The notes beneath the pieces are model-generated. The model was given only the letters and a program-made list of their open reading frames with translations, had not been told where the DNA came from and ran no database searches. Of a DNA stretch of 45,132 nucleotides, positions 6,306 through 15,400 are shown one piece after another. Origin of the DNA: Candidatus Aminicenantota bacterium (GTDB lineage: Bacteria > Acidobacteriota > Aminicenantia > S016-38); assembly GCA_026987025.1 (NCBI GenBank), contig JALSNJ010000014.1:1-45132 (forward strand). Reading direction: 5' to 3'. Position 1 is the first letter of the stretch. Each line of letters starts with the position of its first letter. Both the position numbers and the translations under genes were made by a program.

Positions 6306-7601
6306 TTATTGAAGGATCTGAAGAACCTTAGAGGCTTCTTTTTCCCCCTCGGTCTTCGCTTTCCTGGCCAGGAGGATGTCCACCGCTTCGGGATGATACA
6401 GGACCTCCTGAAAAAAAGGGAGGTTTTCCTGCTGAAGTTCTACCCTCTCTGCCAGGAGCTTAGCCTCCTCGTTCCTCTCCACCACGGGCATTTCTAAAAA
6501 TTCCCTCACGGTTATCTTAGATTCACGCTCCCTCCCGGTTTTCTCCTTTGCTTCCCCGGACCTCCATCCCTTTTCCCGCAGAAAGCCTTCGGCCTTTTCC
6601 GGACTTTTTAAAAGCGGAAGGACAATTTCCAGACTGGGAAGCTTTATTCCGTCTGGAATATGAGGGTCCTCAATGAATTTTCCAATTATTTCATCCTCCT
6701 CTTCCGGGTGGGTCTTCAGGGCCACCATCAGCTTCCAGAAGGGGTCCTCCAGGTCCTCTGCCCTCTCCCCTTCCCGCAGAATTTCAAAGGCAACGGCTCC
6801 CTTCCAGAAGGGATTTTCTATGCTTCGGGAAAGCTCCACCGCCCTTTCCCTCAGTCCTGCCTCTGCCATGAGTTTTGAAATTTCCTTCAGGGCCCAGAAC
6901 CTGAAGGCCTTGGTTTCTATTTCCCTAACCGCCAGGAGGATTTTTTCCGAGGCCTCCTCCCCCAGCAGCCCCACATTTTTCAGCACCTCCGCTGTCTTTA
7001 CCAATATTTTCGCCCTCTCCGGGTCAAAGAGCATGGCTCTCTGAAACTCAATCACTTCCTCCAGCACCTCCCTCAGCTTTTCACCGGCAGCCTGAATTAA
7101 GGAAAGCACATGGGGAGTTCTTACAAAGTCGTCGGAGCAGCGTCTCAGGAAAGAAAGGGCCTTAGTGAAAATTTCCCTGTCCCAGCCCCGGGAAAGAAGA
7201 ATCCAGGAAGAGGTGGCATAAAGTCTGCAGGGATTTAAGGAGTATGGGATGTAGTTCTTCCTCAGGTATTGGAGGTATCTTTCCGTTTCCCGGGGTTCCT
7301 CCAGACCCAAAACCCTCCTCAGGGCTACCGCGTCGGGTCCCTCCCCGTCCAAGTATCCCGCCATCTCCACCGCCCTTTCCTTCACCGGAAAACCCTTAAT
7401 TGCCAGGTAAAGAAGCAACCTGGCCTGGGTCTCCCAGGGAAAAAGGGAAAGGGACTGAAGGACTTCCTGGTAAGAAAGGCTCTCCAGGGCCTCCAGTACC
7501 TCCCTGGCCTTTTTTTCCGTCTCCGTATAGAAGCTCAGGGCCGTCTCCAAGGCCCAGGGGCTCGTACCTTCTATTATCTGCCGCGCAAATTTTTCTTTCA
7601 T
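6306..7601 (-). CDS. Hypothetical all-helical repeat protein
   Basis: The 431-residue product is not recognised. It is rich in E, K, L, R and A, and reads as successive amphipathic helices of 30-40 residues through most of its length, like HEAT- or TPR-type solenoids. Examples are ALKEISKLMAEAGLRERAVE and DPERAKILVKTAEVLKNVG. There is no signal peptide, membrane helix or catalytic motif. A charged linker (KEKTGRERESKITVREFLEM) precedes the last 80 residues. It stands alone between tRNA-Phe and the CODH operon, on the same strand as both. It begins with an ATG 6 bases after a TAAAAT box and lacks a ribosome site. A scaffold role is plausible but not shown. Confidence 0.7.
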   Translation of the reverse strand: MKEKFARQIIEGTSPWALETALSFYTETEKKAREVLEALESLSYQEVLQSLSLFPWETQARLLLYLAIKGFPVKERAVEMAGYLDGEGPDAVALRRVLGLEEPRETERYLQYLRKNYIPYSLNPCRLYATSSWILLSRGWDREIFTKALSFLRRCSDDFVRTPHVLSLIQAAGEKLREVLEEVIEFQRAMLFDPERAKILVKTAEVLKNVGLLGEEASEKILLAVREIETKAFRFWALKEISKLMAEAGLRERAVELSRSIENPFWKGAVAFEILREGERAEDLEDPFWKLMVALKTHPEEEDEIIGKFIEDPHIPDGIKLPSLEIVLPLLKSPEKAEGFLREKGWRSGEAKEKTGRERESKITVREFLEMPVVERNEEAKLLAERVELQQENLPFFQEVLYHPEAVDILLARKAKTEGEKEASKVLQILQ

Positions 7602-7607
7602 TCAAAT

Positions 7608-7613
7608 ATTTTA
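7608..7613 (-). promoter_or_regulatory. -10 box of the hypothetical gene, leaderless type
   Basis: TAAAAT at 7613-7608 on the minus strand ends 6 bases before the ATG at 7601, and those 6 bases hold no ribosome site. I could not find a good -35 hexamer at 16-18 bases. Confidence 0.4.
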
Positions 7614-7626
7614 ACACGGAAGAAAA

Positions 7627-8859
7627 TTAAGGAAGGAAGCGGAGTTGTAAGGCGACATTAAGCCTTCCCCGAAGGAAGGCATCCCTGAAGGGTTCAAAGG
7701 GAAGCCTCCTGCGGGTTATCCAGTGGAGAATCCCAGCCCCCCTTTTCTCTCCTACCAGCTCAAACCTCAGAATTTTGCCGTCCTTGAGCAGAATCCTTTT
7801 TATCCCGTCCTTCCCCTCAAGGTAGAGCTCTTCATCCGCCACCTCCTCCCCTTCCATGGCCCCTTCGGAAATGAGGGGAAGGCCGAAGTGATGGAGGCTG
7901 TTCATGTTCAGGGCTCCGGGATAGGCTATCCTCTCTCCCAGGAGGTTAGCGGCAATTACCTTCGCCTGGGAAACCGCCTCCGGATAAATGGCATGGGGAT
8001 ATATGTTCCCGGTCACAGTGTCCCTTACCTCCGCCACATCCCCCCCGGCGTATACATCCGGGCCTGCCTCCATATATTCGTTGACCCTCACTCCCCTTCC
8101 TAAGGGAATCCCGGAATCCTTAAGAAAATCCACATTGGGCTTTACCCCGGTGGCGGCAATGAAGAGATCGCCCTTTAAAACCTCGCCGCTTTCTAAAATC
8201 AGCTCCTCGGCCCTTTCCCTTCCCCGGAGGAGAACCGCCCTGGAGTTCAATTTAAGTTCAATCCCCCTCCTCATAACCTCCTCCTGGAGGGGACGGGCTA
8301 TTTTCTCGTCCACCATCCTGGGAAGTATCCGGTTCATCATCTCCACCACAGCAACTTCAAGTCCCGCCTTCTTCAGGGTAAGGGCTATTTCCATGCCTAT
8401 GAAGCCAGCTCCTATAACCACTGCCCTCTCTGCCCCCTTATCCAGCTCCTGAAGAAGCCTGTCCACGGCACTGAGGGACTTGAAGTTGTAGAATTTCTCG
8501 CCTTCCCCCTGACATTGACAGCGGACGGGAATCCACATACGGGCTCCGGTGGCAATCACCAGTTTATCGTAGGAGAACTCCTCCCCACCACGGGCATAAA
8601 CCTTCTTTTCCCTGATATCCACAGCGATTATCTCCCTGAAGAGAAGATTTACCCCCGCTTTTTCTGCAAAGTCCTCTCCTTTCCAGAAAACCGTTCGGTC
8701 CTTCCCTCTGCTTTTAAGGTATTCGGCGAGGACCGGGGGAGAATAGGGAGGATAGGGTTCTGCGGTAAACATCAGTATATCCCCTTCAAAACCCATCTCC
8801 CTCAGGGTTTCCGCTACGGTAACCCCCGCCGGTCCTGCCCCGGCTATCAAAATTCTCAT
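7627..8859 (-). CDS. CODH-associated FAD/NAD(P) oxidoreductase (FNOR)
   Basis: The 410-residue flavoprotein belongs to the two-dinucleotide-binding-domain family (NADH oxidase/nitrite reductase large-subunit type). The FAD Rossmann motif GAGPAG is at residues 7-12, the NAD(P) motif VIGAGFIGMEIA lies near 147-158, and the second FAD motif is YAGGDVAEV. An unusual CQCQ pair follows the ATGAR motif. In other bacteria a gene of this type completes cooS-cooF-FNOR operons, where it takes electrons from the CooF ferredoxin to reduce NAD(P)+. The position as last gene after cooF-cooS-cooC supports that role here. The gene starts 11 bases after cooC with an AAGGAGAAG ribosome site. The electron acceptor (NAD or NADP) cannot be read from the sequence. 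Confidence 0.88.
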   Translation of the reverse strand: MRILIAGAGPAGVTVAETLREMGFEGDILMFTAEPYPPYSPPVLAEYLKSRGKDRTVFWKGEDFAEKAGVNLLFREIIAVDIREKKVYARGGEEFSYDKLVIATGARMWIPVRCQCQGEGEKFYNFKSLSAVDRLLQELDKGAERAVVIGAGFIGMEIALTLKKAGLEVAVVEMMNRILPRMVDEKIARPLQEEVMRRGIELKLNSRAVLLRGRERAEELILESGEVLKGDLFIAATGVKPNVDFLKDSGIPLGRGVRVNEYMEAGPDVYAGGDVAEVRDTVTGNIYPHAIYPEAVSQAKVIAANLLGERIAYPGALNMNSLHHFGLPLISEGAMEGEEVADEELYLEGKDGIKRILLKDGKILRFELVGEKRGAGILHWITRRRLPFEPFRDAFLRGRLNVALQLRFLP

Positions 8860-8870
8860 TCTCTTCTCCT

Positions 8871-9743
8871 TCAGAGGTTTTCAAGGAGGGCTTCCTTAAT
8901 CTTCAGGGCCTCCTTTACATAGGGGGTGGATTTTTCCAGAAGGGGGCTAACATCGGGCTCGGTCCTCAGGACCTCCTCGTCGTAGGGAAGGTAGAAAATC
9001 CTTTCAAAGGCCTTCAGCCTTTCGCCTCCTAAGCGTTCTATTTTTCCGATGTCCTCCCCTCCCCTTACCTTGTTGACCGCCAGATAAATGTGAGCAATAC
9101 CAAGCTGGGAGGCCAGGGCGGCAGAATGCAGGGCCACCTGCAGGGCGTTGAAGGTGGGCTCTGTTATTATCACCGCCTGGGAAAATCCTTCAGCTAAAGC
9201 CCTCCCGAAGTGCTCCACACCGGCCTGGGTGTCCATGAGTATGACCTCCCCCTCCCTGAGGCTGATGTAGCGAACTATGGCATCCAGAAGGGCGTTTTCA
9301 GGACAGAGACAACCGGTGGCTGCCTGAACCACGCTTCCCATAACCAGGAGGTTTATTCCGTCGTCGGTGCGGAGGCCGAACCTATCCACCACATCGCTTA
9401 CATCGGGATTAAGGGTAAGCATTACCCCCCAGGCTTCCCCGGGCCTTGCCCCGGTTTTTTCCTCCACATAATCTATGTTCCTGGAAATCGGGATTATTTC
9501 CCTTTCGGGGGGTATTCCTAAGGCATAGGGAAGGTTTATCTGTGGGTCTTCGTCCACCGCCAGTACATTCAACCCTTCCCGCTTAAGGAGCTTGGCTAAG
9601 AGGGCGGTGAGGGTGGTCTTTCCCGCACCGCCCTTGCCCGTTATAACCACCCTGAATCCCTGCTCTTCACCTTCTCTGGCTCTGCTTTTTATCTCCTCGG
9701 CGGCTTCAAAAAGGGCCTTTCTTCTGGGGCTGGCCTTTCCCAT
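8871..9743 (-). CDS. cooC: CODH nickel-insertion ATPase CooC
   Basis: The 290-residue P-loop ATPase belongs to the SIMIBI/MinD class that matures the Ni-Fe-S C-cluster of CODH. The deviant Walker A motif TGKGGAGKTT lies at 35-44, and VDEDPQINL follows. The nickel-binding C-x-C pair expected for CooC dimers is present in ATGCLCPEN (C145, C147). MDTQAGVEHFGRA is the Walker B/switch II region. It has about 30 residues before the usual MKIAVTGKGG start, including a polar helix. The ATG shares one base with the cooS stop (TGATG), which supports the long form. It lies between cooS and the oxidoreductase gene. Confidence 0.95.
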   Translation of the reverse strand: MGKASPRRKALFEAAEEIKSRAREGEEQGFRVVITGKGGAGKTTLTALLAKLLKREGLNVLAVDEDPQINLPYALGIPPEREIIPISRNIDYVEEKTGARPGEAWGVMLTLNPDVSDVVDRFGLRTDDGINLLVMGSVVQAATGCLCPENALLDAIVRYISLREGEVILMDTQAGVEHFGRALAEGFSQAVIITEPTFNALQVALHSAALASQLGIAHIYLAVNKVRGGEDIGKIERLGGERLKAFERIFYLPYDEEVLRTEPDVSPLLEKSTPYVKEALKIKEALLENL

Positions 9744-11635
9744 CAGATTCCCAGGGCCTTTCTCTTCTTCTCAATGTGGGCCTCTATGAGGTCAGCGGCC
9801 TTCACCGGATCTGGCTCCACGGCAAATTTTCCTCCCACCACTCCTTCCACTCCCTCGGTGAGAAGTTTGGTCACATTGGGACTCCCAAGTATCTTGGGGG
9901 GAAGGCCCAGAACCGTGAACACTCCGGAGGCCACGAAATAGGCTCCTATGGATATGGCCTTCTGGGAATACCATTCAGGAGCAGCTCCGGCGGCGGGAAG
10001 GTCGCTTATGGCAACCCCCATTTCCTTGGCTATGTCCGCCAGAAGCACCAGTATTCTGGAACAGTCCACACAGGAACCCATGTGAAGGACCGGCGGAATC
10101 CCTAAGGAGCGGACTACGCTGGCAAGCCCATCTCCTGCCAGGTCGGCGGCCTCAGGAAGGAGAAGCCCTGCCTTACCGCTGGCTATGGCGGCGCATCCGG
10201 TCTCCACCACCAGTATGTTCCTCTTTATAAGTTCCTTGGCTAAGGTTACATGGTTGTAGTCCTGTTTGACCTTGGGATTGTTGCAGCCCACCACTCCCAC
10301 GGCTCCCTTTATCTTACCTGAGGCTATGGCGTCAATCAGGGGCTTGAAACTACCTCCTAAGGCCTGTTTGATAACCTCGTAGGAGAAGCCCGCCATCATC
10401 TTTATGGGTTTGCTGGGTATCTTCACCCGCTCAGGGTTCCTGTTGGGGAAGTTGTCTATGGCCAGCTTTATTATCTCCTTAGCGGTATCCAGGGCGGTCT
10501 CCGGGTGGAATTCCATGTGTATGGCTCCGGGGATCTTGGCCTTCTCCGAGGTGGAAATTATCTTGGTGTGGTAGCAGCTGGCGGTGAAGGTTATGGAGGG
10601 GAAAATGCATTGATAATCAATTATCATGGCTTCCACGGCGCCGGTGGCTATGGCCAGTTCCTGATTGAGCATGTTTCCGGCTATGGGCACTCCCTGGCGC
10701 ATGAGGATCTCGTTTCCCGTGCAGCACATTCCGGCCAGGTTTATCCCTGCAGCTCCCTTGCTCCTTGCGTATTCAATGAGGGACGGGTCGGAGGCTGCCT
10801 TAACTATCATCATGGAAAGCACCGGGTTGTGGCCGTGAAGGATTATGTTCACCATGTCCTTCTTTAAAACCCCTAAATTAACATAAGCCTCCACTGGTTT
10901 GGGGGTGCCGAAAAGAACATCGGAGATTTCGGTGGCCATCATGGAGCCTCCCCAGCCGTCGGAAAGGGAGGTCCTCAGGGCGTGAAGGAGGATGTTTACA
11001 TAATCCGCATCCACCCCCATGTGAACCCTGTGGGCGGCTTCCACTATCTCCCTGTCCACGGACCTGGGAACTATACCGGCCTTCCTCCACATTTCTCTGG
11101 TCTTTTCCGGGGGACGGGTCTCTGCAAACTGGATTCTGTTCTTGATGGTTCCGAACTCCTCCAGCATGGCCAAGGCAAGGTCCTTGGCTATGTCTTCCTT
11201 GGACCTTCCATCGGTGGCTATTCCGTATTCCCCGGCCAGGCTCTTTAATTTCTCCACATCCAGGATCTCATAACCCTGGGATTTTCCCTCGGCGGTCTTT
11301 AAAAGAACCTCCACGATCTCCCTGCCGTGGTCGGAATGGGCCGCCGCACCCACCAAGAGGTCATCCAGAAGGTTTCTGGCCACTATGGTATCGGCGGTGG
11401 CTCCACAAACCCCTCTCTTCGGTCCCTCGTCGTCAAAGGGGGAAATTCTGCAGGGTCCCATGGCGCAGCGATTGCAGCAGACCCCCAGCTGTCCGAATCC
11501 ACACTGGGGCTGCTGGGCCTCCAGGCGGTCCCAGGCGGTCTCCACCCCCTCGGCAATGGCCTTTTCCAGGATCTCCTTGGCCGCCTCGTCAACCGTTCTC
11601 ATGTCCACGATTTCCTTAATAATCTTCACATCCAT
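9743..11635 (-). CDS. cooS: Anaerobic Ni-Fe carbon monoxide dehydrogenase, catalytic subunit
   Basis: The 630-residue homodimeric CODH oxidises CO with water to CO2, releasing two electrons. All cluster ligands can be found by pattern. D-cluster: C45 and C53. B-cluster: C54, C57, C62 and C77. C-cluster: H267 (LHGHNP), C305 (GMCCTGNE), C343 (DYQC), C451 (VVGCNN), C481 (ETGCAA) and C522 (MGSCVDC). It is therefore expected to be catalytically complete rather than one of the degenerate forms. The gene follows cooF by about 10 bases and is coupled to cooC by TGATG. No acetyl-CoA synthase, CooA regulator or Ech hydrogenase gene is in the window. The neighbourhood points to CO oxidation linked to NAD(P)H formation. 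Confidence 0.97.
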   Translation of the reverse strand: MDVKIIKEIVDMRTVDEAAKEILEKAIAEGVETAWDRLEAQQPQCGFGQLGVCCNRCAMGPCRISPFDDEGPKRGVCGATADTIVARNLLDDLLVGAAAHSDHGREIVEVLLKTAEGKSQGYEILDVEKLKSLAGEYGIATDGRSKEDIAKDLALAMLEEFGTIKNRIQFAETRPPEKTREMWRKAGIVPRSVDREIVEAAHRVHMGVDADYVNILLHALRTSLSDGWGGSMMATEISDVLFGTPKPVEAYVNLGVLKKDMVNIILHGHNPVLSMMIVKAASDPSLIEYARSKGAAGINLAGMCCTGNEILMRQGVPIAGNMLNQELAIATGAVEAMIIDYQCIFPSITFTASCYHTKIISTSEKAKIPGAIHMEFHPETALDTAKEIIKLAIDNFPNRNPERVKIPSKPIKMMAGFSYEVIKQALGGSFKPLIDAIASGKIKGAVGVVGCNNPKVKQDYNHVTLAKELIKRNILVVETGCAAIASGKAGLLLPEAADLAGDGLASVVRSLGIPPVLHMGSCVDCSRILVLLADIAKEMGVAISDLPAAGAAPEWYSQKAISIGAYFVASGVFTVLGLPPKILGSPNVTKLLTEGVEGVVGGKFAVEPDPVKAADLIEAHIEKKRKALGI

Positions 11636-11645
11636 TTTTCCCTCC

Positions 11646-12257
11646 TTAGCCTAAGGGGCCCAGCCGGGCCACCTTCTTCATAATCTCCCGAAAGGCGGCG
11701 ATGCCTTCGGGAAGCTCGGGTGCCTCCTCCCCCTGAAGGGCCTTCGTGGTCCTCAGGGTAAAGTCTCTGCGGGATGAGCGGATAATGTCGTTGACCTCAC
11801 CGAAGACCAGAGCTCCGGTCTTGCAGGCCTCCACGCAAGCGGGCTCTTTACCCTGCCTCTGTCGGTCAACGCAGTGGTCGCATTTGTAGTTAACGGTTTT
11901 AAGGAAGTTGATGTGCCAGACCTTTTTAAAACTGATAATGTCAAAGGGACAGACCATGGCGCACATGGCGCAGGCTATACATTTGTCGTAATTGACAAGA
12001 ACAGAACCGGTTTCCTCATCCCTGTAAAGGGCCCCGGTGGGACACACTTCCATGCAGGGAGCGGGTTCGCAGTGGCGGCACTTGTTGGGAAAGGTCATGA
12101 AGTCCACCCCCAGCTCCACATGGATTCTCGGCGCTGGCCTTGGTTCCTCAAAAAGGGCTCCAAAAAGGTCCTTACTCTCTGAATGCTCCACAGCACAGGC
12201 TATTTCGCAATGACGGCACCCGATACATCGCTCCGGATGAACAAAGACCGTCTTCAT
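11646..12257 (-). CDS. cooF: CooF-type 4x[4Fe-4S] ferredoxin
   Basis: The start is set at ATG 12257 because a perfect AAGGAGGT lies 8 bases before it. An upstream in-frame ATG at 12350 would add a 31-residue stretch unlike the family. The 203-residue polyferredoxin has four cysteine clusters: CIGCRHCEIAC (11-21), CRHCEPAPCMEVC (60-72), CIACAMCAMVC (93-103), and CDHC with CVEAC (126-145). This is the CooF/HycB-DmsB arrangement. It should take electrons from the CODH D-cluster and pass them to the flavoprotein encoded last in the operon. It is the first gene of the CODH operon. Confidence 0.94.
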   Translation of the reverse strand: MKTVFVHPERCIGCRHCEIACAVEHSESKDLFGALFEEPRPAPRIHVELGVDFMTFPNKCRHCEPAPCMEVCPTGALYRDEETGSVLVNYDKCIACAMCAMVCPFDIISFKKVWHINFLKTVNYKCDHCVDRQRQGKEPACVEACKTGALVFGEVNDIIRSSRRDFTLRTTKALQGEEAPELPEGIAAFREIMKKVARLGPLG

Positions 12258-12429
12258 CTCATACCTCCTTCTGTTGTGAATTTTAGAACATGTCAGGGGA
12301 AAAATCCACGAAATTTTTGAAAACTTTATTACAAAAATTAATTCTTTCACACCACAATTCTTTTTGAATTAAAATGTAAGCATCCCTGTTACTAAGGGCT
12401 TAAGGGGAAAGACGGAGAAGGGGCCAGCT
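12258..12429 (-). promoter_or_regulatory. Control region of the CODH operon
   Basis: This 171-base A/T-rich gap separates reverse gyrase from cooF. A TAAAAT box lies just upstream of the ribosome site, inside TGTGA-N6-GAACA (12275-12290), which has one perfect and one weak CRP-family half site. A 15-base palindrome AATTC-TTTTT-GAATT lies at 12356-12370. Either could bind a regulator, but neither matches the known CooA site well. No -35 box is convincing. Confidence 0.3.
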
Positions 12430-15400
12430 TCACAGAAGAAGCCCCCTCACCCGGTAGACCTGCTTCAAAACTTCCTGCCAATCAACCTCTCCCCTCTCCA
12501 CCCTATCCATGGTCTCCTCAAGGCTTCTGGTGAGTTCCTCGCTCACATAATCGGGGTAATTTTCCCTGAAGAAGGAGTAAACTTTCTTCCCCATGGTGGT
12601 AGGGATAAGCCTTCCCCTGACTTCCTTCACATAGCCCCTCTCCAGCAGGGTCTGTATTATATGGGCATAGGTGGATGGTCTGCCGAGTCCCTTGGCCTTC
12701 ATCTCAGCCACCAGGGAACCCTGGGTAAAGAGAGGCTTTGCCGGGATCAGCTTTACTTCCACACCCTTTAGCCTGCAGGAGGAAGGAAATATCCTTACGG
12801 AGGGAAGAAGAAGGTTAAAGCCGTCCTGCAAAATCTCAAGGTTAACCTCCTGGCATCGGGAGAAAAAGGGGGCGGAAAGACAGAGACGGGCGGTCCTTAC
12901 GCGGACGGGTCTCATCTGGGAAGCCATGAACCTTCGGAAGATCAGCGAGTAAAGCTTTGAGGCCCTGGATGCGTCGGAGAAATACACTGCCCCTGACCAT
13001 AGCATTGTGGAAAATTCCTCGGGTTTAAGTGGCCTGGTGGGTCTTATGCACTCGTGGGCACCCCCCTGTCCCCAGCTGCGGGGGTGAAAGTAGCCCTCGC
13101 CGAAGGCCTCCACTATGTAGGGCCTGGCCACGGAAAACTTGCCGGCGTCCGAAACCCTGGTAGAATCCGTCCGATGATAGGTTATAAAACCCTTTTCAAA
13201 AAGCTCCTGGAGAAGGGCCATGGTCTTAGCGGCAGAAAATTTTAATTTTACCCCGGCATCTTCCAGAACGGTATCGGTGGAATAAGGAGGAGGTGGTTGA
13301 ATTTCCCTCTGTCCCTGTCCCTCCAGGTGAAATTCTATATCCTTCCATTCCCTTTGCAACCTACGAGCCAGGCCTACATCCTCCTCTTCAAAGCCTAAGG
13401 TATAACCTTCAAAATCAATCTCTACCCGGGCTTTCTTTTTCCTGGCCTCGGCCTCCCTCTGAATTATCCACCCCAGCACCGGAGTTTGCACCCTACCGGC
13501 AGAAAACCAGCTCCTGGAGAATTCTCTCCAGAGGACCCTGGACAGAACAAAACCCACCCATCGGTCCGTTATCCTTCGCACCATCTGGGCCTTAACCATG
13601 GAAACTGAAAAATCCCTTGGGTTTTCCAGGGCCGCCTTAAAGGCACCGGGTCTTACTTCGTGGAATTCGGCCCGAAAGATTCTGGGATTGTACGCCCTCA
13701 GGTGCAGGAAGAGGTCGTAGGCTATCTTCTCCCCCTCGGAGTCAGGATCGGTGGCTATAAAAACCTCATCAGCCTGAAAGGCCAGTTTTCTCAGACCGTC
13801 TATAACCGAAATTTTGTCAAGTATTTCCCCTTTACACCTTTCCTTAAGATAGGAAACCTCCGTGTGCTGAATTCTGTCTTCCCTGCAGATCTTTATGGTA
13901 TCGTAGAGCGGGACAAATCCTTCTTCCGTTTCCTCCACCCCGAAGAAACCCCTTTCCACCACCAGGTCCAGAACATGCCCTAAGGAAGCGGTTATGGTAA
14001 GGAGCCTTTCGCCCATGGGAATGTCGTAGGCCACCGCCCCTTCCACTGCCCTGGCCTGAGGCCTCCCGAAAAAGCCGGCTATGGTCCTGGCCTTGTTAGG
14101 GGATTCCACCACAACCAGGGTGGTGCGGAAAAGGTCCCTGACCTGAGCCGGGGCTCTTCCGGAAAGGATGGCCCTGGCCCTCTCCCTGTCTCTATCCACA
14201 CGGAGAAGCTCCTCCCCCAGGTTCACCTCCTCCAGGGTTTTAAACTCCACTTCCTGATGAGGGAAATAATAGGATAGCCTTTTCTTGAGGGAGTTGAAGG
14301 ACTTTTCATCGTCCCAGAAAAGGACCGAAATTCCCCGGGTGAGGGCCCCTGCAACCAGCCGTGAGGCCCTCCCGGTGGATTGGATGTAGGAAGCAGCATC
14401 GGCCACCACGACGCTCCCCTGCCCGTTAACGACCTTAAGGGCTATGTCCGGGGAAGAATTTACCCTTTCCTTGAAATCCTCCCTGAAGAGAATTCCTTCA
14501 AGCCATAGGGAAATTTCCTGGACCTTTTTCTTCAACTTAGGATACTTTTCCAGGTCCTGTTCCTTCATACCTGAGTATCTTCTGAGATAGTTCAAATAGG
14601 CAAGGGCCTTTGTTCTTTCCCCCACCTCCAGAATTCCCATCAGAGCATGTATAAGACCCACGAGGCTGGAAGGCGACCGGGAGAACTTCAAAGGGAAAAC
14701 CCTCCTGGGCACATCCAGATGAATCACATACCTGATGGCATGGGGAAGGTCAAGGCCCCGAACCAGAGGGTTTGCGGAATGGGATATACCCACCGCGGCC
14801 TGAACCTTTCCTTCCTCCAGGCTTTTCCTGAGCTCCTCCGGGGGAATTTCACTGTGAAGAACGCAATTTATACCCCTTTCCCTTAAAAAATCCCTGACCT
14901 GCCCGGCTCCCTGGAGGCCCTGCAGAACGGAAACGAAAATCAGGCCCCCTGAACCCATTTCTCTTATGAGCTCGGCGGCCTTTTCCACGGCCTCTCCGCT
15001 GTCCTTTACCCTGCAGGCTATGTCCAGAATATTCCTCAGCGAGGAGGAGGCCCTTTGAACCTCCATTCCCAGAAGGTTTCTGAACAAAAGTGCGGTTCTT
15101 CCCCTGGGCTTAAGGGTGGCGGAGGATATTACCGCCACCGCCGATGAGCTTTTATCCGACCTTTTCCCCACCAGGGCTTTCTCTATATCCTCCGGTCCAA
15201 ACCCCAGGAGCTCAAAAAGTCTGATGGCGCTCCTTGCCCCCTTTAGAAAGGAATCTATGTCATCTATGAAGATAAAGGAGAACTTGAATCTCTTTAAAAC
15301 CTTGAAATTCCTTTGAAGGAAGGCGTTGGTTCCAATGAGCAGGTCAAACTCCCCTTCCTCCAGAGATTTTTTTGAGGCCCGGGACGGGGTGTAGAGGAGA

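Noticed and set aside
12275-12290. A CooA (CO-sensing) binding site before cooF
   Set aside because: The motif lacks the CGACA-type half sites of CooA targets and no cooA gene is in the window, so only a weak CRP-family resemblance is claimed.
12258-12350. Longer cooF start at ATG 12350
   Set aside because: The extra 31 residues do not fit ferredoxins, while ATG 12257 has AAGGAGGT at the right spacing.
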